A stretch of DNA of 64,000 nt from JBFMFB01 sp040752115 (lineage in GTDB: Bacteria; Pseudomonadota; Gammaproteobacteria; Burkholderiales; Sulfuricellaceae). The DNA lies in contig JBFMFB010000008.1 in assembly GCA_040752115.1 (NCBI GenBank), positions 1 through 64,000 on the forward strand. The letters are read 5' to 3'. The translations under genes and the position numbers were made by a program. The notes below the pieces were generated by a model, which saw only the letters and a program-made list of their open reading frames with translations, had not been told where the DNA came from and searched no databases. This document shows positions 43,201 through 51,464 of the stretch, in pieces. Position 1 is the stretch's first letter. Each line of letters starts with the position of its first letter.

Positions 43201-44196
43201 ATGTTTAGTTTCTTCAAGAAATCCGAAAAGCCGGAACTCCCCGAAACCCCTGAAATCCCCGCTCCGCAGGTAACCGACGCTAAAGCGCCGGGCTGGGCCG
43301 CCAAACTGAAACAGGGGCTGGCGCGCACCCGCGCGCAACTGGGCAGGCAGCTCTCGGGCCTGTTCGGCAGCGGCGCCAAGATCGACGAGGCACTTTACGA
43401 AGAACTGGAAACCATCCTGCTCTCTGCCGATGTGGGCGTGGACGCGACCCAGTACCTGCTCGACGACCTGCGCAGCCGGGTCAAGCGCGAGGGGCTGGCC
43501 GAGGCCGCGCAGCTTCAAGGCGCGCTGCAGGAATCGCTGCTGGCCCTGCTCGCGCCGCTCGAGCAGCCGCTCGACATCTCGACCCACCGCCCCTTCGTCA
43601 TCATGCTGGCAGGCGTCAACGGCGCCGGCAAGACCACCACCATCGGCAAGCTGGCGAAGTACTACCAGACCCAGGGCAAATCGGTGCTGCTCGCCGCCGG
43701 CGACACCTTCCGCGCCGCCGCCCGCGAGCAGCTCCAGGAATGGGGGCGGCGCAACAACGTCACCGTTATCGCCCAGGAAAGCGGCGATTCGGCGGCAGTG
43801 ATCTTCGACGCCATCCACGCCGCCACTGCACGCGGCATCGACATCGTGCTGGCGGACACCGCCGGCCGGCTCGCCACCCAGCTGCATCTGATGGAGGAGC
43901 TGAAAAAGATCCGGCGCGTGATCGCCAAGGCCGATGCTACCGCTCCCCACGAAGTGCTGCTGGTGCTCGACGCCAACACCGGCCAGAATGCGCTGGCCCA
44001 GGTCAAGGCCTTCGACGATGCGATCGATGTCACCGGGCTGGTGCTAACCAAGCTGGACGGCACTGCCAAAGGCGGCGTCATCGCGGCGATCGCAAAAACC
44101 CGCCCGGTCCCGGTGCGGTTCATCGGCATCGGCGAGGGCATGGACGACCTGCGGCCGTTCGCGGCGCGGGAATTCGTCGAGGCGCTGTTCGAATAA
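43201..44196 (+). CDS. ftsY: Signal recognition particle receptor FtsY
   Basis: A 331-residue SRP receptor GTPase that docks ribosome-SRP complexes at the membrane. A short charged A-domain (residues 1-45) precedes the N domain and the G domain: GVNGAGKTTTIGKLAKYY, GDTFRAAAREQL, DTAGRLATQLHLMEEL and LTKLDGTAKGG. The ATG at 43201 is the family start (FSFFKK); the frame extends upstream without support. First gene of the ftsY-ftsE-ftsX-rpoH group, with a CACGAAT repeat between ftsY and ftsE. Confidence 0.96.
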   Translation: MFSFFKKSEKPELPETPEIPAPQVTDAKAPGWAAKLKQGLARTRAQLGRQLSGLFGSGAKIDEALYEELETILLSADVGVDATQYLLDDLRSRVKREGLAEAAQLQGALQESLLALLAPLEQPLDISTHRPFVIMLAGVNGAGKTTTIGKLAKYYQTQGKSVLLAAGDTFRAAAREQLQEWGRRNNVTVIAQESGDSAAVIFDAIHAATARGIDIVLADTAGRLATQLHLMEELKKIRRVIAKADATAPHEVLLVLDANTGQNALAQVKAFDDAIDVTGLVLTKLDGTAKGGVIAAIAKTRPVPVRFIGIGEGMDDLRPFAAREFVEALFE

Positions 44197-44214
44197 CCCT
44201 GGAAAAAGCGTTTA

Positions 44215-44333
44215 GCCACGAATTAACACGAATGTTCACGAATACTCATGGAGCCTCAATATTTCTACCATCGCCGACGCGGCGATTTGTTTTTCATTCG
44301 TGTTCATTCGTGCTTATTCGTGCCATTCGTGGT
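44215..44333. repeat. CACGAAT-family inverted repeat, copy 6
   Basis: Left arm GCCACGAATTAACACGAATG, right arm with four units ending ATTCGTGCCATTCGTGG. The lead-in CCTGGAAAAAGCGTTTAGCC matches copies 2 and 4. It starts directly after the ftsY stop codon. The loop holds CGCCGACGCGGCG and differs from the others. Confidence 0.88.
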
Positions 44334-44350
44334 GAATTGCCGGTTTTAGG

Positions 44351-45004
44351 ATGATTTCCTTCAGCCAGGTCTGCAAACGCTACCCGGGCGGCCAGGAGGC
44401 GCTGAAGGACCTCACCTTCACCGTCGCCCAGGGCGAAATGGTGTTCCTCACCGGCCACTCCGGCGCCGGCAAGAGCACCCTGCTCAAGCTCGCGGCCGCG
44501 ATTGAGGCGCCCACTTCCGGCACCATTGTGGTCAACGGTCAGAACATCGGAAAGCTGCGCCCGGCCGCAATCCCGTATCTGCGGCGCAACCTGGGCCTGA
44601 TTTTCCAGGACCACAAGCTGCTCTACGACCGCACCGCCTTCGACAATGTCGCGCTGCCCCTGCACATCCGTGGCTTCGAACGCGCCGAGGTCGCCAAACG
44701 GGTGCGCGCCGCGCTCGACAAGGTGGGGCTGCTACACAAGGAAAAAGCCCACCCCATCACCCTCTCCGGCGGAGAGCAGCAGCGGCTGTGCATCGCCCGC
44801 GCTGTCGTCCACCGGCCGGCGATCCTGCTGGCGGACGAGCCGACCGGCAACCTCGACCGTAGTTACGCCAACGACATCATGGACATGTTCAAATCGTTCA
44901 ACCAGGTGGGCGTAACCATGCTGATCGCCAGCCATGACGAGCAGGCCGTCGGCCGCTTCCGCGCCCGCACCATCACCCTCGCCAACGGGGAGCTACAATC
45001 GTGA
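44351..45004 (+). CDS. ftsE: Cell division ATP-binding protein FtsE
   Basis: A 217-residue ABC ATPase that with FtsX controls cell-wall hydrolases at the septum. Seen: ISFSQVCKRYPGG at the start, Walker A GHSGAGKST, Q-loop LIFQDHKLL, signature LSGGEQQRLCIARA, Walker B ILLADEPTGNLD and H-loop ASHDEQ. Overlaps ftsX by four bases (GTGA). Confidence 0.97.
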   Translation: MISFSQVCKRYPGGQEALKDLTFTVAQGEMVFLTGHSGAGKSTLLKLAAAIEAPTSGTIVVNGQNIGKLRPAAIPYLRRNLGLIFQDHKLLYDRTAFDNVALPLHIRGFERAEVAKRVRAALDKVGLLHKEKAHPITLSGGEQQRLCIARAVVHRPAILLADEPTGNLDRSYANDIMDMFKSFNQVGVTMLIASHDEQAVGRFRARTITLANGELQS

Positions 45005-45921
45005 CCGGCTGGCTGGCCAGGCACTGGCACACCTTCTGGCTGATCGCGAGGCGGCTCGCGCGCACGCCATTCGCCACCCTGCTCACGGCAGGGGTGATCG
45101 GCATCGCCCTGAGCCTGCCGGTCGGGTTTTATGCGCTGCTCGCGAACCTCGGTCAGGCGGCAGGCGGCATCATCGCGGAACCTCAGATCACCCTGTTTCT
45201 GTCGCTCGACGCCGGCGCCGGCGAAGTCCGACAGATCGAGGCGCGCCTCAAACAGCACGCCGGCGTACGCAGCGCCCGCTTCGTGCCGCGCGCCGAGGCG
45301 CTGCGCGAACTCGCCCAGAGCGCCGGACTGGAGGACGTGGCGGCTGGCATCGAACGCAACCCGCTGCCGGACGCTTTCATCGTCAACGCCGCCGATGCGA
45401 CGGCGGATGCGCTCGAACAGCTGCGCCGGGAAATGCAGAAGTGGCCGGGCGTGGAAATCGCCCAGCTTGACTCGGCCTGGGCAAAGCGGCTGGATGCCCT
45501 GCTCGAACTGGGCCGGAAAATCACCCTGATCCTGGCCGCCCTGCTGAGCTTCGCCCTGATCGCCATCAGCGGCAACACCATCCGCCTGCAAATCCTCACC
45601 CAGCGGGAGGAAATTGAGGTCAGCAAGCTGATCGGCGCCACCAACCGCTTCATCCGCCTGCCCTTCCTGTACCAGGGCGCCCTGCAGGGCCTGGCCGGCG
45701 GCGCCGCAGCCTGGCTGATCGTCACCGTGAGCCTCGGCCTGCTCAACGGCAGCGTTGCCGAATTGGCGGCGGCCTACGGCTCCACTTTCCGCCTGCAGCC
45801 GTTAAGCCCCGGCGACACCGCCAGCCTGCTTATGTTCTCCGCCGGACTCGGCTGGATCGGCGCTTTTCTCGCGGTCGGCCATTATCTGCGGCGCCTCGAG
45901 GCGAGTTCTCAAAAAAATTAA
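45001..45921 (+). CDS. ftsX: Cell division protein FtsX
   Basis: A 306-residue permease-like membrane protein, partner of FtsE. Four membrane segments (about 25-45, 175-195, 225-245 and 275-295) with the periplasmic PLD-type domain between the first two (ITLFLSLDAG...VEIAQLDSAWAKRL) and the IKLIGATNRFIRLPFLYQGALQG-like cytoplasmic loop that contacts FtsE. GTG start within the ftsE stop. The gene ends 87 bases before rpoH. Confidence 0.95.
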   Translation: MTGWLARHWHTFWLIARRLARTPFATLLTAGVIGIALSLPVGFYALLANLGQAAGGIIAEPQITLFLSLDAGAGEVRQIEARLKQHAGVRSARFVPRAEALRELAQSAGLEDVAAGIERNPLPDAFIVNAADATADALEQLRREMQKWPGVEIAQLDSAWAKRLDALLELGRKITLILAALLSFALIAISGNTIRLQILTQREEIEVSKLIGATNRFIRLPFLYQGALQGLAGGAAAWLIVTVSLGLLNGSVAELAAAYGSTFRLQPLSPGDTASLLMFSAGLGWIGAFLAVGHYLRRLEASSQKN

Positions 45922-45953
45922 AATCGCTGACGCCGCAAGAACTTTCCACGCCT

Positions 45954-45983
45954 TTGGCACTCTTATTGCGCGAGTGCTAAAAT
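45954..45983 (+). promoter_or_regulatory. CIRCE operator over the rpoH promoter
   Basis: TTGGCACTC (45954-45962), nine bases, GAGTGCTAA (45972-45980) matches the HrcA operator TTAGCACTC-N9-GAGTGCTAA with one mismatch. The same bases form a sigma-70 promoter: -35 TTGGCA at 45954-45959 and -10 TAAAAT at 45978-45983 with an 18-base spacer, so bound HrcA would cover both boxes. Confidence 0.88.
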
Positions 45984-46008
45984 ATTGCAAATTTTTTGGA
46001 GGACCCCT

Positions 46009-46872
46009 ATGCCTAATTCCCTGGCTTTGCCCTTACCCATGCCCTCCGCGGTCGGCAGCCTGGAAAGCTATATCCACGCGGTAAAGGCGCTGCCCATTCT
46101 GAGCGTTGAGGAAGAGCGCGATCTGGCGGTGCGCCTGAAGCGGGACAACGATGTGGAAGCGGCGCGGATGCTGGTGCTGTCGCACTTGCGGGTGGTGGTC
46201 AGCATCGCGCGCGGCTATATGGGTTATGGACTGCCGCAGGCGGACCTGATCCAGGAAGGCAATATCGGCCTGATGAAGGCGGTCAGGCGCTATGATCCGG
46301 AGCGCGGCGTGCGGCTGGTTTCTTTTGCCGTCCATTGGATCCGCGCGGAAATACATGAATTCATCCTGCGCAACTGGCGCATGGTGAAGATCGCCACCAC
46401 CAAGGCGCAGCGCAAGCTGTTCTTCAATCTGCGCAGCCTGAAATCGGGCAGCGGCAGCCTGAGCCAGGATGAGGTGCACGACATGGCCAAACTGCTTGGC
46501 GTCAAGCCGGAAGAAGTGGTCGAGATGGAAACCCGCTTTTCCGGCCAGGATATCGCGCTGGAATCCAGCGGCGATGACGAGGAAGACAGCTTCAGTCCGA
46601 TCGCTTACCTGACCGATCCCGCCGCCGAACCGGCCCTCCAGCTAGAGCAGGAGGAAACCGCCCGGCGTCGCGCGACCGGGCTCGCCGCAGCGCTGCACGG
46701 CCTGGACGAGCGCAGCCGCCGCATCATCGAAGCGCGCTGGCTGGATGAGAACAAGAGCGCGACACTGCACGAACTGGCTGCGGAATACGGCGTTTCCGCC
46801 GAGCGCATCCGCCAGATCGAGCAGAAAGCACTGCAGAAAATGAAGGCCGCTTTCACAGACGAGGCGACTTGA
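46009..46872 (+). CDS. rpoH: Heat-shock sigma factor RpoH (sigma-32)
   Basis: A 287-residue sigma factor for the heat-shock regulon. Region 2 (VVSIARGYMGYGLPQADLIQEGNIGLMKAVRRYDPERGVRL, SFAVHWIRAEIHEFILRNWRMVKIATT), the RpoH box QRKLFFNLR and region 4 with the helix-turn-helix TLHELAAEYGVSAERIRQIEQ are all present. The GGAGG ribosome-binding site lies seven bases before the ATG. A CIRCE/promoter element directly upstream indicates HrcA control. A terminator follows. Confidence 0.97.
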   Translation: MPNSLALPLPMPSAVGSLESYIHAVKALPILSVEEERDLAVRLKRDNDVEAARMLVLSHLRVVVSIARGYMGYGLPQADLIQEGNIGLMKAVRRYDPERGVRLVSFAVHWIRAEIHEFILRNWRMVKIATTKAQRKLFFNLRSLKSGSGSLSQDEVHDMAKLLGVKPEEVVEMETRFSGQDIALESSGDDEEDSFSPIAYLTDPAAEPALQLEQEETARRRATGLAAALHGLDERSRRIIEARWLDENKSATLHELAAEYGVSAERIRQIEQKALQKMKAAFTDEAT

Positions 46873-46888
46873 GCAGAGCTGCAAGAGT

Positions 46889-46920
46889 AAAATGCGGGTG
46901 TGAAATAATCCGCATTTTTT
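46889..46920 (+). terminator. Intrinsic terminator of rpoH
   Basis: AAAATGCGG and CCGCATTTT pair (9 bp) around a 12-base loop and run into seven T residues, 17 bases after the rpoH stop. Confidence 0.85.
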
Positions 46921-46959
46921 TGCCAAAAGCTTTGGAGTCTTCGAAAACGGCAGGTTGGC

Positions 46960-47004
46960 TTAAAAATGGCTTTTAACCGCTTCGCGGTTAAAAGCCATTT
47001 TTAA
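46960..47004. repeat. Perfect 21-bp hairpin upstream of the unknown gene pair
   Basis: The left arm (46960-46980, TTAAAAATGGC...AACCGC) and right arm (46984-47004) are perfect 21-base complements with a 3-base TTC loop. It lies 38 bases before the start codon at 47043 and 40 bases after the rpoH terminator. It could act as a second terminator or as a translational/regulatory hairpin in the leader of the next gene. Confidence 0.9.
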
Positions 47005-47042
47005 ATTCATGACTGCTCTGAATACATTGGAAAGGGAACCAG

Positions 47043-47570
47043 ATGGATCAACAGTTCAGCATCTCACCCGAAGAGGCTAAGCGCGCCAAATGGCCTCACG
47101 AGATTTTTCTGATCAACCTGATCTTCAATCACATTTTCCTCTTTGTCGCCACGTTGGCGGTGGCCGGCTCGTTTCCCCTCCTGCCCGCGGTAGTCCCGAT
47201 CATTTCGTTCGGCATCGTCGGCTATATCATGAGCAAATCCAGACAGATTGCCGCCGGGAACGATACCTGGTTCGTCAAGGCTCACTGGCGAATCGGCGCC
47301 AAACGCAATCGCGCTTTCGCCCTTCTACTGATTATTACCAGTGTAATTTCCGGGGGCGGGCTCGGGCTTTCCAAAATGCTGGGATGGGCAAAAATTCCCA
47401 CTATCGCCTTGATCGGCGGCGCCGGCTTGTTGCCGTTCATGGTGGCGTTGCTGGTGCTGATCGTGCTAGGGAATGAGGCGGTCCACATGGCGCGCACCGG
47501 CAAGCTGCCAAAACGCTTTATCGAACAAAATCCGGATATGCAAATCGCTTCCGCCGAACAAGCACAATGA
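47043..47570 (+). CDS. Unknown integral membrane protein
   Basis: A 175-residue protein with no recognised family. After a charged N-terminus (DQQFSISPEEAKRAKWPHE) there are about four hydrophobic segments: 21-43 (IFLINLIFNHIFLFVATLAVAGS), 44-63 (FPLLPAVVPIISFGIVGYIM), 93-112 (FALLLIITSVISGGGLGLS) and 119-143 (IPTIALIGGAGLLPFMVALLVLIVL), then a polar tail. GGAAAGGG lies upstream of the ATG. It overlaps the next gene by four bases, so the two are probably made together. Confidence 0.78.
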   Translation: MDQQFSISPEEAKRAKWPHEIFLINLIFNHIFLFVATLAVAGSFPLLPAVVPIISFGIVGYIMSKSRQIAAGNDTWFVKAHWRIGAKRNRAFALLLIITSVISGGGLGLSKMLGWAKIPTIALIGGAGLLPFMVALLVLIVLGNEAVHMARTGKLPKRFIEQNPDMQIASAEQAQ

Positions 47571-48241
47571 CCCTGGAACGCAAAATCTATTGGGCTGCGG
47601 GCATCGTTTCCATTGCACTGCTGATCGGCTCTTTTTTCATGCCGGGCAAACCCGGCAGCCAAAATGAACTGCCCTGGCAGATCGAACATCCTGCGCCGGA
47701 TACGGTGCGCATCTTTGGCTTGACGCTGGGAAGCAGCACCGCCGACGATGCGGAGCGCCGGTTTCAGGAGGAAGCCAAACCCGGCATGTTCAAATCTCCA
47801 GACGGCAAGCTGGTTGCGGAGGTGTTTTTCGAACAGGTTTCCCTGGGAGGGTTGAAAGCCAAGATGGTCGCGACCATTGCCGTTCCGGACGAGGAGCTGA
47901 AGGGTATGTATGAGCGCGGCACGAGCATCGCCAGCACGGGCAGCGGCAAGAAGATCACGCTTGCGCCGGCTGACGTCGCCAAAATAAGGAAACTACCGAT
48001 TAGCGGCTTGACCTATATGCCCGGGGTTCGCATAGAAGAAGAGATGTTCGCCAAACGCTTCGGTCAGCCGGCACAGCGCATCAAGGAAAAGAAAAGCGGC
48101 GCAGTCCACTGGCTGTACCCGCAAAACGGCCTGGACATCACACTGGGGGGCAAGGAAAAACCCGTGCTGCAATATGTGCCGCCGGGGGACTTCAATAAGC
48201 TGATTCAACCCTTGCTGGCCGAGGGTGAAGTGCTTAGCTAG
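47567..48241 (+). CDS. Unknown membrane-anchored protein
   Basis: A 224-residue protein with one N-terminal membrane helix (residues 8-25, YWAAGIVSIALLIGSFFM) and a soluble, probably periplasmic, domain containing DTVRIFGLTLGSSTADDAERRFQEEAKP, VFFEQVSLGGLKAKMVATIAVP and a short C-terminal beta segment. I recognise no catalytic motif. The start overlaps the upstream membrane gene (ATGA) and the end overlaps the convergent ccoS gene by eight bases, an unusually tight tail-to-tail join without a terminator. Confidence 0.8.
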   Translation: MTLERKIYWAAGIVSIALLIGSFFMPGKPGSQNELPWQIEHPAPDTVRIFGLTLGSSTADDAERRFQEEAKPGMFKSPDGKLVAEVFFEQVSLGGLKAKMVATIAVPDEELKGMYERGTSIASTGSGKKITLAPADVAKIRKLPISGLTYMPGVRIEEEMFAKRFGQPAQRIKEKKSGAVHWLYPQNGLDITLGGKEKPVLQYVPPGDFNKLIQPLLAEGEVLS

Positions 48242-48434
48242 GCTTCTTGTCGGGCTCGTCGCCCTTGGCTTCGTCGGGGCGGGCCATCATGTCTTCATCA
48301 TCATCGAGCAGAATCCGGTGGGCACTGCCCTCCATGTCTTCGTACTGCCCTTTTTTCACCGCCCAAACCAGCACGACCACAAGCAGGACGCCGAAGAACA
48401 TCATCCCGGGTATCAAGCCGTAAATCACATCCAT
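48234..48434 (-). CDS. ccoS: cbb3-type oxidase assembly protein CcoS
   Basis: A 66-residue protein with one membrane helix (MDVIYGLIPGMMFFGVLLVVVLVWAVKKGQYEDMEG), the CcoS sequence, and an acidic tail (LLDDDEDM). It is needed for putting cofactors into CcoN in characterised bacteria. Ten bases after ccoI. The longer open frame beginning upstream is not used: the ATG at 48434 gives the family N-terminus. Confidence 0.93.
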   Translation of the reverse strand: MDVIYGLIPGMMFFGVLLVVVLVWAVKKGQYEDMEGSAHRILLDDDEDMMARPDEAKGDEPDKKPS

Positions 48435-48444
48435 AGCCGCTTCC

Positions 48445-50904
48445 CTATTTCTTGAACAAAGTGCGGATGCGCGCCGCATTGCCGATCACGACCAGCGAGC
48501 TGATCGGCATGGTGATCGCGGCCACCAGCGGGCTGACCTTGGCCATCACCGCCAGCGGCACCATGATCGCGTTATAAACGAACGACAATCCGATATTCTG
48601 CTTGATGGTGCGCAGTGTCCGGCGGGACAGCAGGATCGCCAGCCGCACCTTGTCCAGTTCGTTGTGCATCAGCACGATGTCGGCGCTTTCCACCGAAACG
48701 TCCGTCCCCGATCCGAGCGCGATGCCCACATCGGCGCGAATCAGGGCGGGCGCATCGTTGACGCCATCACCGACCATGGCGACCACGGCGCCGCCTTGTT
48801 GCAACTGCCGGATCACCTGATCCTTGTCTTGCGGCAGCACCTCGGCGATGACATCCATGCCGCCGAGTTGCCGCGCGATACCCTCGGCGACCGGTTTGCG
48901 ATCCCCGCTCAGCAAGGTCATGGCAATACCTGCCGCGCGCAGTTCGTTCACCAACTGCTGCGCATCACCGCGCAACTTGTCGGCCAGCGCGAAAATGGCC
49001 ACATGCGCCTCTGCCATCGACACGTACACGCAGCTCATCGCCTGCGCCTCCAGTTCCGCTGCCCGTGCCTGCAGCTCCTCATTGAGCCCGATGCCGCGCC
49101 GCATCAGCCACTCGGCGCTGCCCAGCAGCACCGGCTGCCCGGCAACGTCGGCTTCCACTCCCAGGCCTGCCGTGGCGTGAAACCCCGAGACCGGAATGTC
49201 GCGATAACTCAATCGCTTCTCTTCCGCTGCCGCAACGATCGCCTTTGCCACGCTGTGCTCGCTGTACCGCTCCGCCGCAGCAGCGGCGCTCAATACATCC
49301 GGCACCTCCGAGCCTGGGACAACGTATACCTGCGCGACGCTCATCCTGCCTTCGGTCAGCGTTCCGGTCTTGTCGAAGACGAAGTGGGTCGCTTTGGACA
49401 AGGTTTCCAGCACCAGCCCGTTCTTGACCAGAATGCCGTATTTCGCACCCAGGCCCGAAGCCACCGCGATCGACATCGGCGTCGCCATTCCCAGTGCGCA
49501 CGGGCAGGTGATGATCAGCACCGAGGTCGCCGCCATCAGGGCTATCTCGAAATTCTGCGCATTCCAGACGAAGAAGGTCAATGAAGCAAAAACCAGGGTC
49601 ACCAGCACGAACCACGGCACGATGGTGTCGGCGAGGCGCTGGATCGGGGCTTTGGAAGATTGCGCCTCTTCGACCAGACGGATGATTTTCGACAGCGTCG
49701 TATCCTGCAGCAGCGCGCCCACCTCGACCAATAGCGCGCCGCTGGTATTGACGGTGCCGGCGGAAACCCGCGCGCCGACATCCTTGCTGACGGGCGCGGA
49801 TTCGCCGCTCAACATGGATTCATCGACCGCGCTGTGCCCTTCCAGCACGACGCCGTCCACCGGCACCTTGGAGCCGGGCTTGACCAATACCCGGTCGCCG
49901 ATTTTTACGCCGCGTATCGGCGTCATCTGCTCCTGCCCGTCGCGCATCACGATCGCCACGCGCGGCTGCAATTCCATCAGCCGCTTGGTGGCGGAGACCG
50001 CCTGATGGCGGAACATGCCTTCCAGATAGCGGCCGATCAGGATCACGAAAGTCAGGTTGGTTACCGTATCGAAATACACCTCGCCGATCTTGTTGTTCGT
50101 TACGGTGATGTAGCACGAATAGATGTAGGTGACGGTCAAGCCGATGGCAATCGGCAAATCCATGGTCAAGCGGCCGCCGCGCAGGCCGCCGATTGCACCG
50201 CGATAAAAAGGGTAACCCGAATACAGCAAGGTCGGCGTCGCCAGGAGCAAGCCCATCCAGTGGAAGAAGCCGCGGAATTCGTCCTGGTTCGCGCCGCTGT
50301 AGAGCGCGATGGAAATCCACATCATGTTCATCATGGCAAAACCGGCAAAGAACAGCCGGTAGAGCATGGCGCGATTGGTTTTCCTGATGACCCCTTCCGC
50401 GCTTTCCGGATCGTAGGGCACGGCGGCGTAGCCGATTTTGGCCAGGGTTCGAATCAGATCGGATAACTTGCAGAGCTTGTTGTTCCAGCTCAGGTGCAGC
50501 CGCTTGGCGGCCAGATTGACATTGGCCGACACCACCCCCGGCACGCGCTGCAAGCCGCGCTCGATCAACCAGACGCAGGCAGCGCAGTGGATGCCTTCAA
50601 CCAGCAGGTGAATGCTGCGCATCTCGCCGGAACAGGTGGTAAATTCCTGCTGCACTTCATCGAAGTCGTAGATTTCGACATCTTTGGGAGGTTCGGGCGG
50701 CGGGCCCAGCAGCGCGCCTTCCGGCGTGCGCTGATAATAGCCTTGCAACCCGGCCTCGTAGATGCTGCTGCATACTGATTGGCAGCCGAAACAACAGAAT
50801 TGCCGCATCGCCCCGTCGAGCTGCGCGTGGTAGTCCGTGCTGGAAGCGACAGGCTGCCCGCAGTGAAAGCAACCCCCTGCGGCCCTGGCGCTGATTTGTG
50901 CCAT
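48445..50904 (-). CDS. ccoI: Copper-transporting P-type ATPase for cbb3 oxidase (CcoI/CopA2)
   Basis: An 819-residue P1B-ATPase that exports Cu(I) to the periplasm for the CuB centre of CcoN. An N-terminal Cys-rich region (CFHCGQPV, QFCCFGCQSVC) precedes a heavy-metal domain with GIHCAACVW; membrane segments follow, with the actuator LSGESAPVSK, the ion site CPCALG, the phosphorylation site FDKTGTLTEG and the hinge VGDGVNDAPAL. Full length. It sits between ccoH and ccoS, as in other ccoGHIS clusters. Confidence 0.97.
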   Translation of the reverse strand: MAQISARAAGGCFHCGQPVASSTDYHAQLDGAMRQFCCFGCQSVCSSIYEAGLQGYYQRTPEGALLGPPPEPPKDVEIYDFDEVQQEFTTCSGEMRSIHLLVEGIHCAACVWLIERGLQRVPGVVSANVNLAAKRLHLSWNNKLCKLSDLIRTLAKIGYAAVPYDPESAEGVIRKTNRAMLYRLFFAGFAMMNMMWISIALYSGANQDEFRGFFHWMGLLLATPTLLYSGYPFYRGAIGGLRGGRLTMDLPIAIGLTVTYIYSCYITVTNNKIGEVYFDTVTNLTFVILIGRYLEGMFRHQAVSATKRLMELQPRVAIVMRDGQEQMTPIRGVKIGDRVLVKPGSKVPVDGVVLEGHSAVDESMLSGESAPVSKDVGARVSAGTVNTSGALLVEVGALLQDTTLSKIIRLVEEAQSSKAPIQRLADTIVPWFVLVTLVFASLTFFVWNAQNFEIALMAATSVLIITCPCALGMATPMSIAVASGLGAKYGILVKNGLVLETLSKATHFVFDKTGTLTEGRMSVAQVYVVPGSEVPDVLSAAAAAERYSEHSVAKAIVAAAEEKRLSYRDIPVSGFHATAGLGVEADVAGQPVLLGSAEWLMRRGIGLNEELQARAAELEAQAMSCVYVSMAEAHVAIFALADKLRGDAQQLVNELRAAGIAMTLLSGDRKPVAEGIARQLGGMDVIAEVLPQDKDQVIRQLQQGGAVVAMVGDGVNDAPALIRADVGIALGSGTDVSVESADIVLMHNELDKVRLAILLSRRTLRTIKQNIGLSFVYNAIMVPLAVMAKVSPLVAAITMPISSLVVIGNAARIRTLFKK

Positions 50905-50925
50905 GCTTATTTCGGCAGCCCCCTA

Positions 50926-51438
50926 TCAGGCGTCGGCCGCCACAAAGAATCTTTGGGTGTTGACGGCAAACTCGTCCGGGCCGCGCTTGATGCGAACACG
51001 CAATTCCCAGTACCCCTTGAGCGGGAAGCTGATATAGCCCCGATAATTGCCGGGCGTGACTTCTTCGAAAGCGGTGGAAAAATCCTTGCTGCCATCGGCT
51101 GCGCGATACGCCTCCACTGCCATTGTTCCGCCGCTGACCGGTACGCCGTCGCGGTCCGCTACGCTAATCTGATATGCCGCAGGCGAGTTTACCTTGAGCG
51201 ACACGGGCTTCTTGATGTCCGTCCGCCAAGCCAGCGCTTGTTGTGTGCCGATTTCCTTCAGCGCGGCCTCGCTCGATTTTCGGTCCTTGGCGTTGTAGTC
51301 ACGCTCCACCAGTGTGGCCCGGTGAGACGCGGACAGCCAGATGAACGTCCCATTTACCCCCAGGACCAGAACAATCAACCCGATCATGCCGAGCAGCCAC
51401 GGATTGCGCAAACCTGACTTGTTGTGCTGCGAGATCAT
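50926..51438 (-). CDS. ccoH: cbb3-type oxidase assembly protein CcoH (FixH)
   Basis: A 170-residue FixH/CcoH protein: one N-terminal membrane helix (residues 12-35, NPWLLGMIGLIVLVLGVNGTFIW) and a periplasmic beta-rich domain (PAAYQISVADRDGVPVSGG, GNYRGYISFPLKGYWELRVRI). It interacts with the oxidase and with CcoI during assembly. The gene lies between ccoG and ccoI. Confidence 0.95.
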   Translation of the reverse strand: MISQHNKSGLRNPWLLGMIGLIVLVLGVNGTFIWLSASHRATLVERDYNAKDRKSSEAALKEIGTQQALAWRTDIKKPVSLKVNSPAAYQISVADRDGVPVSGGTMAVEAYRAADGSKDFSTAFEEVTPGNYRGYISFPLKGYWELRVRIKRGPDEFAVNTQRFFVAADA

Positions 51439-51464
51439 TTTTCCATTATTCCTTCATTTGCGAT

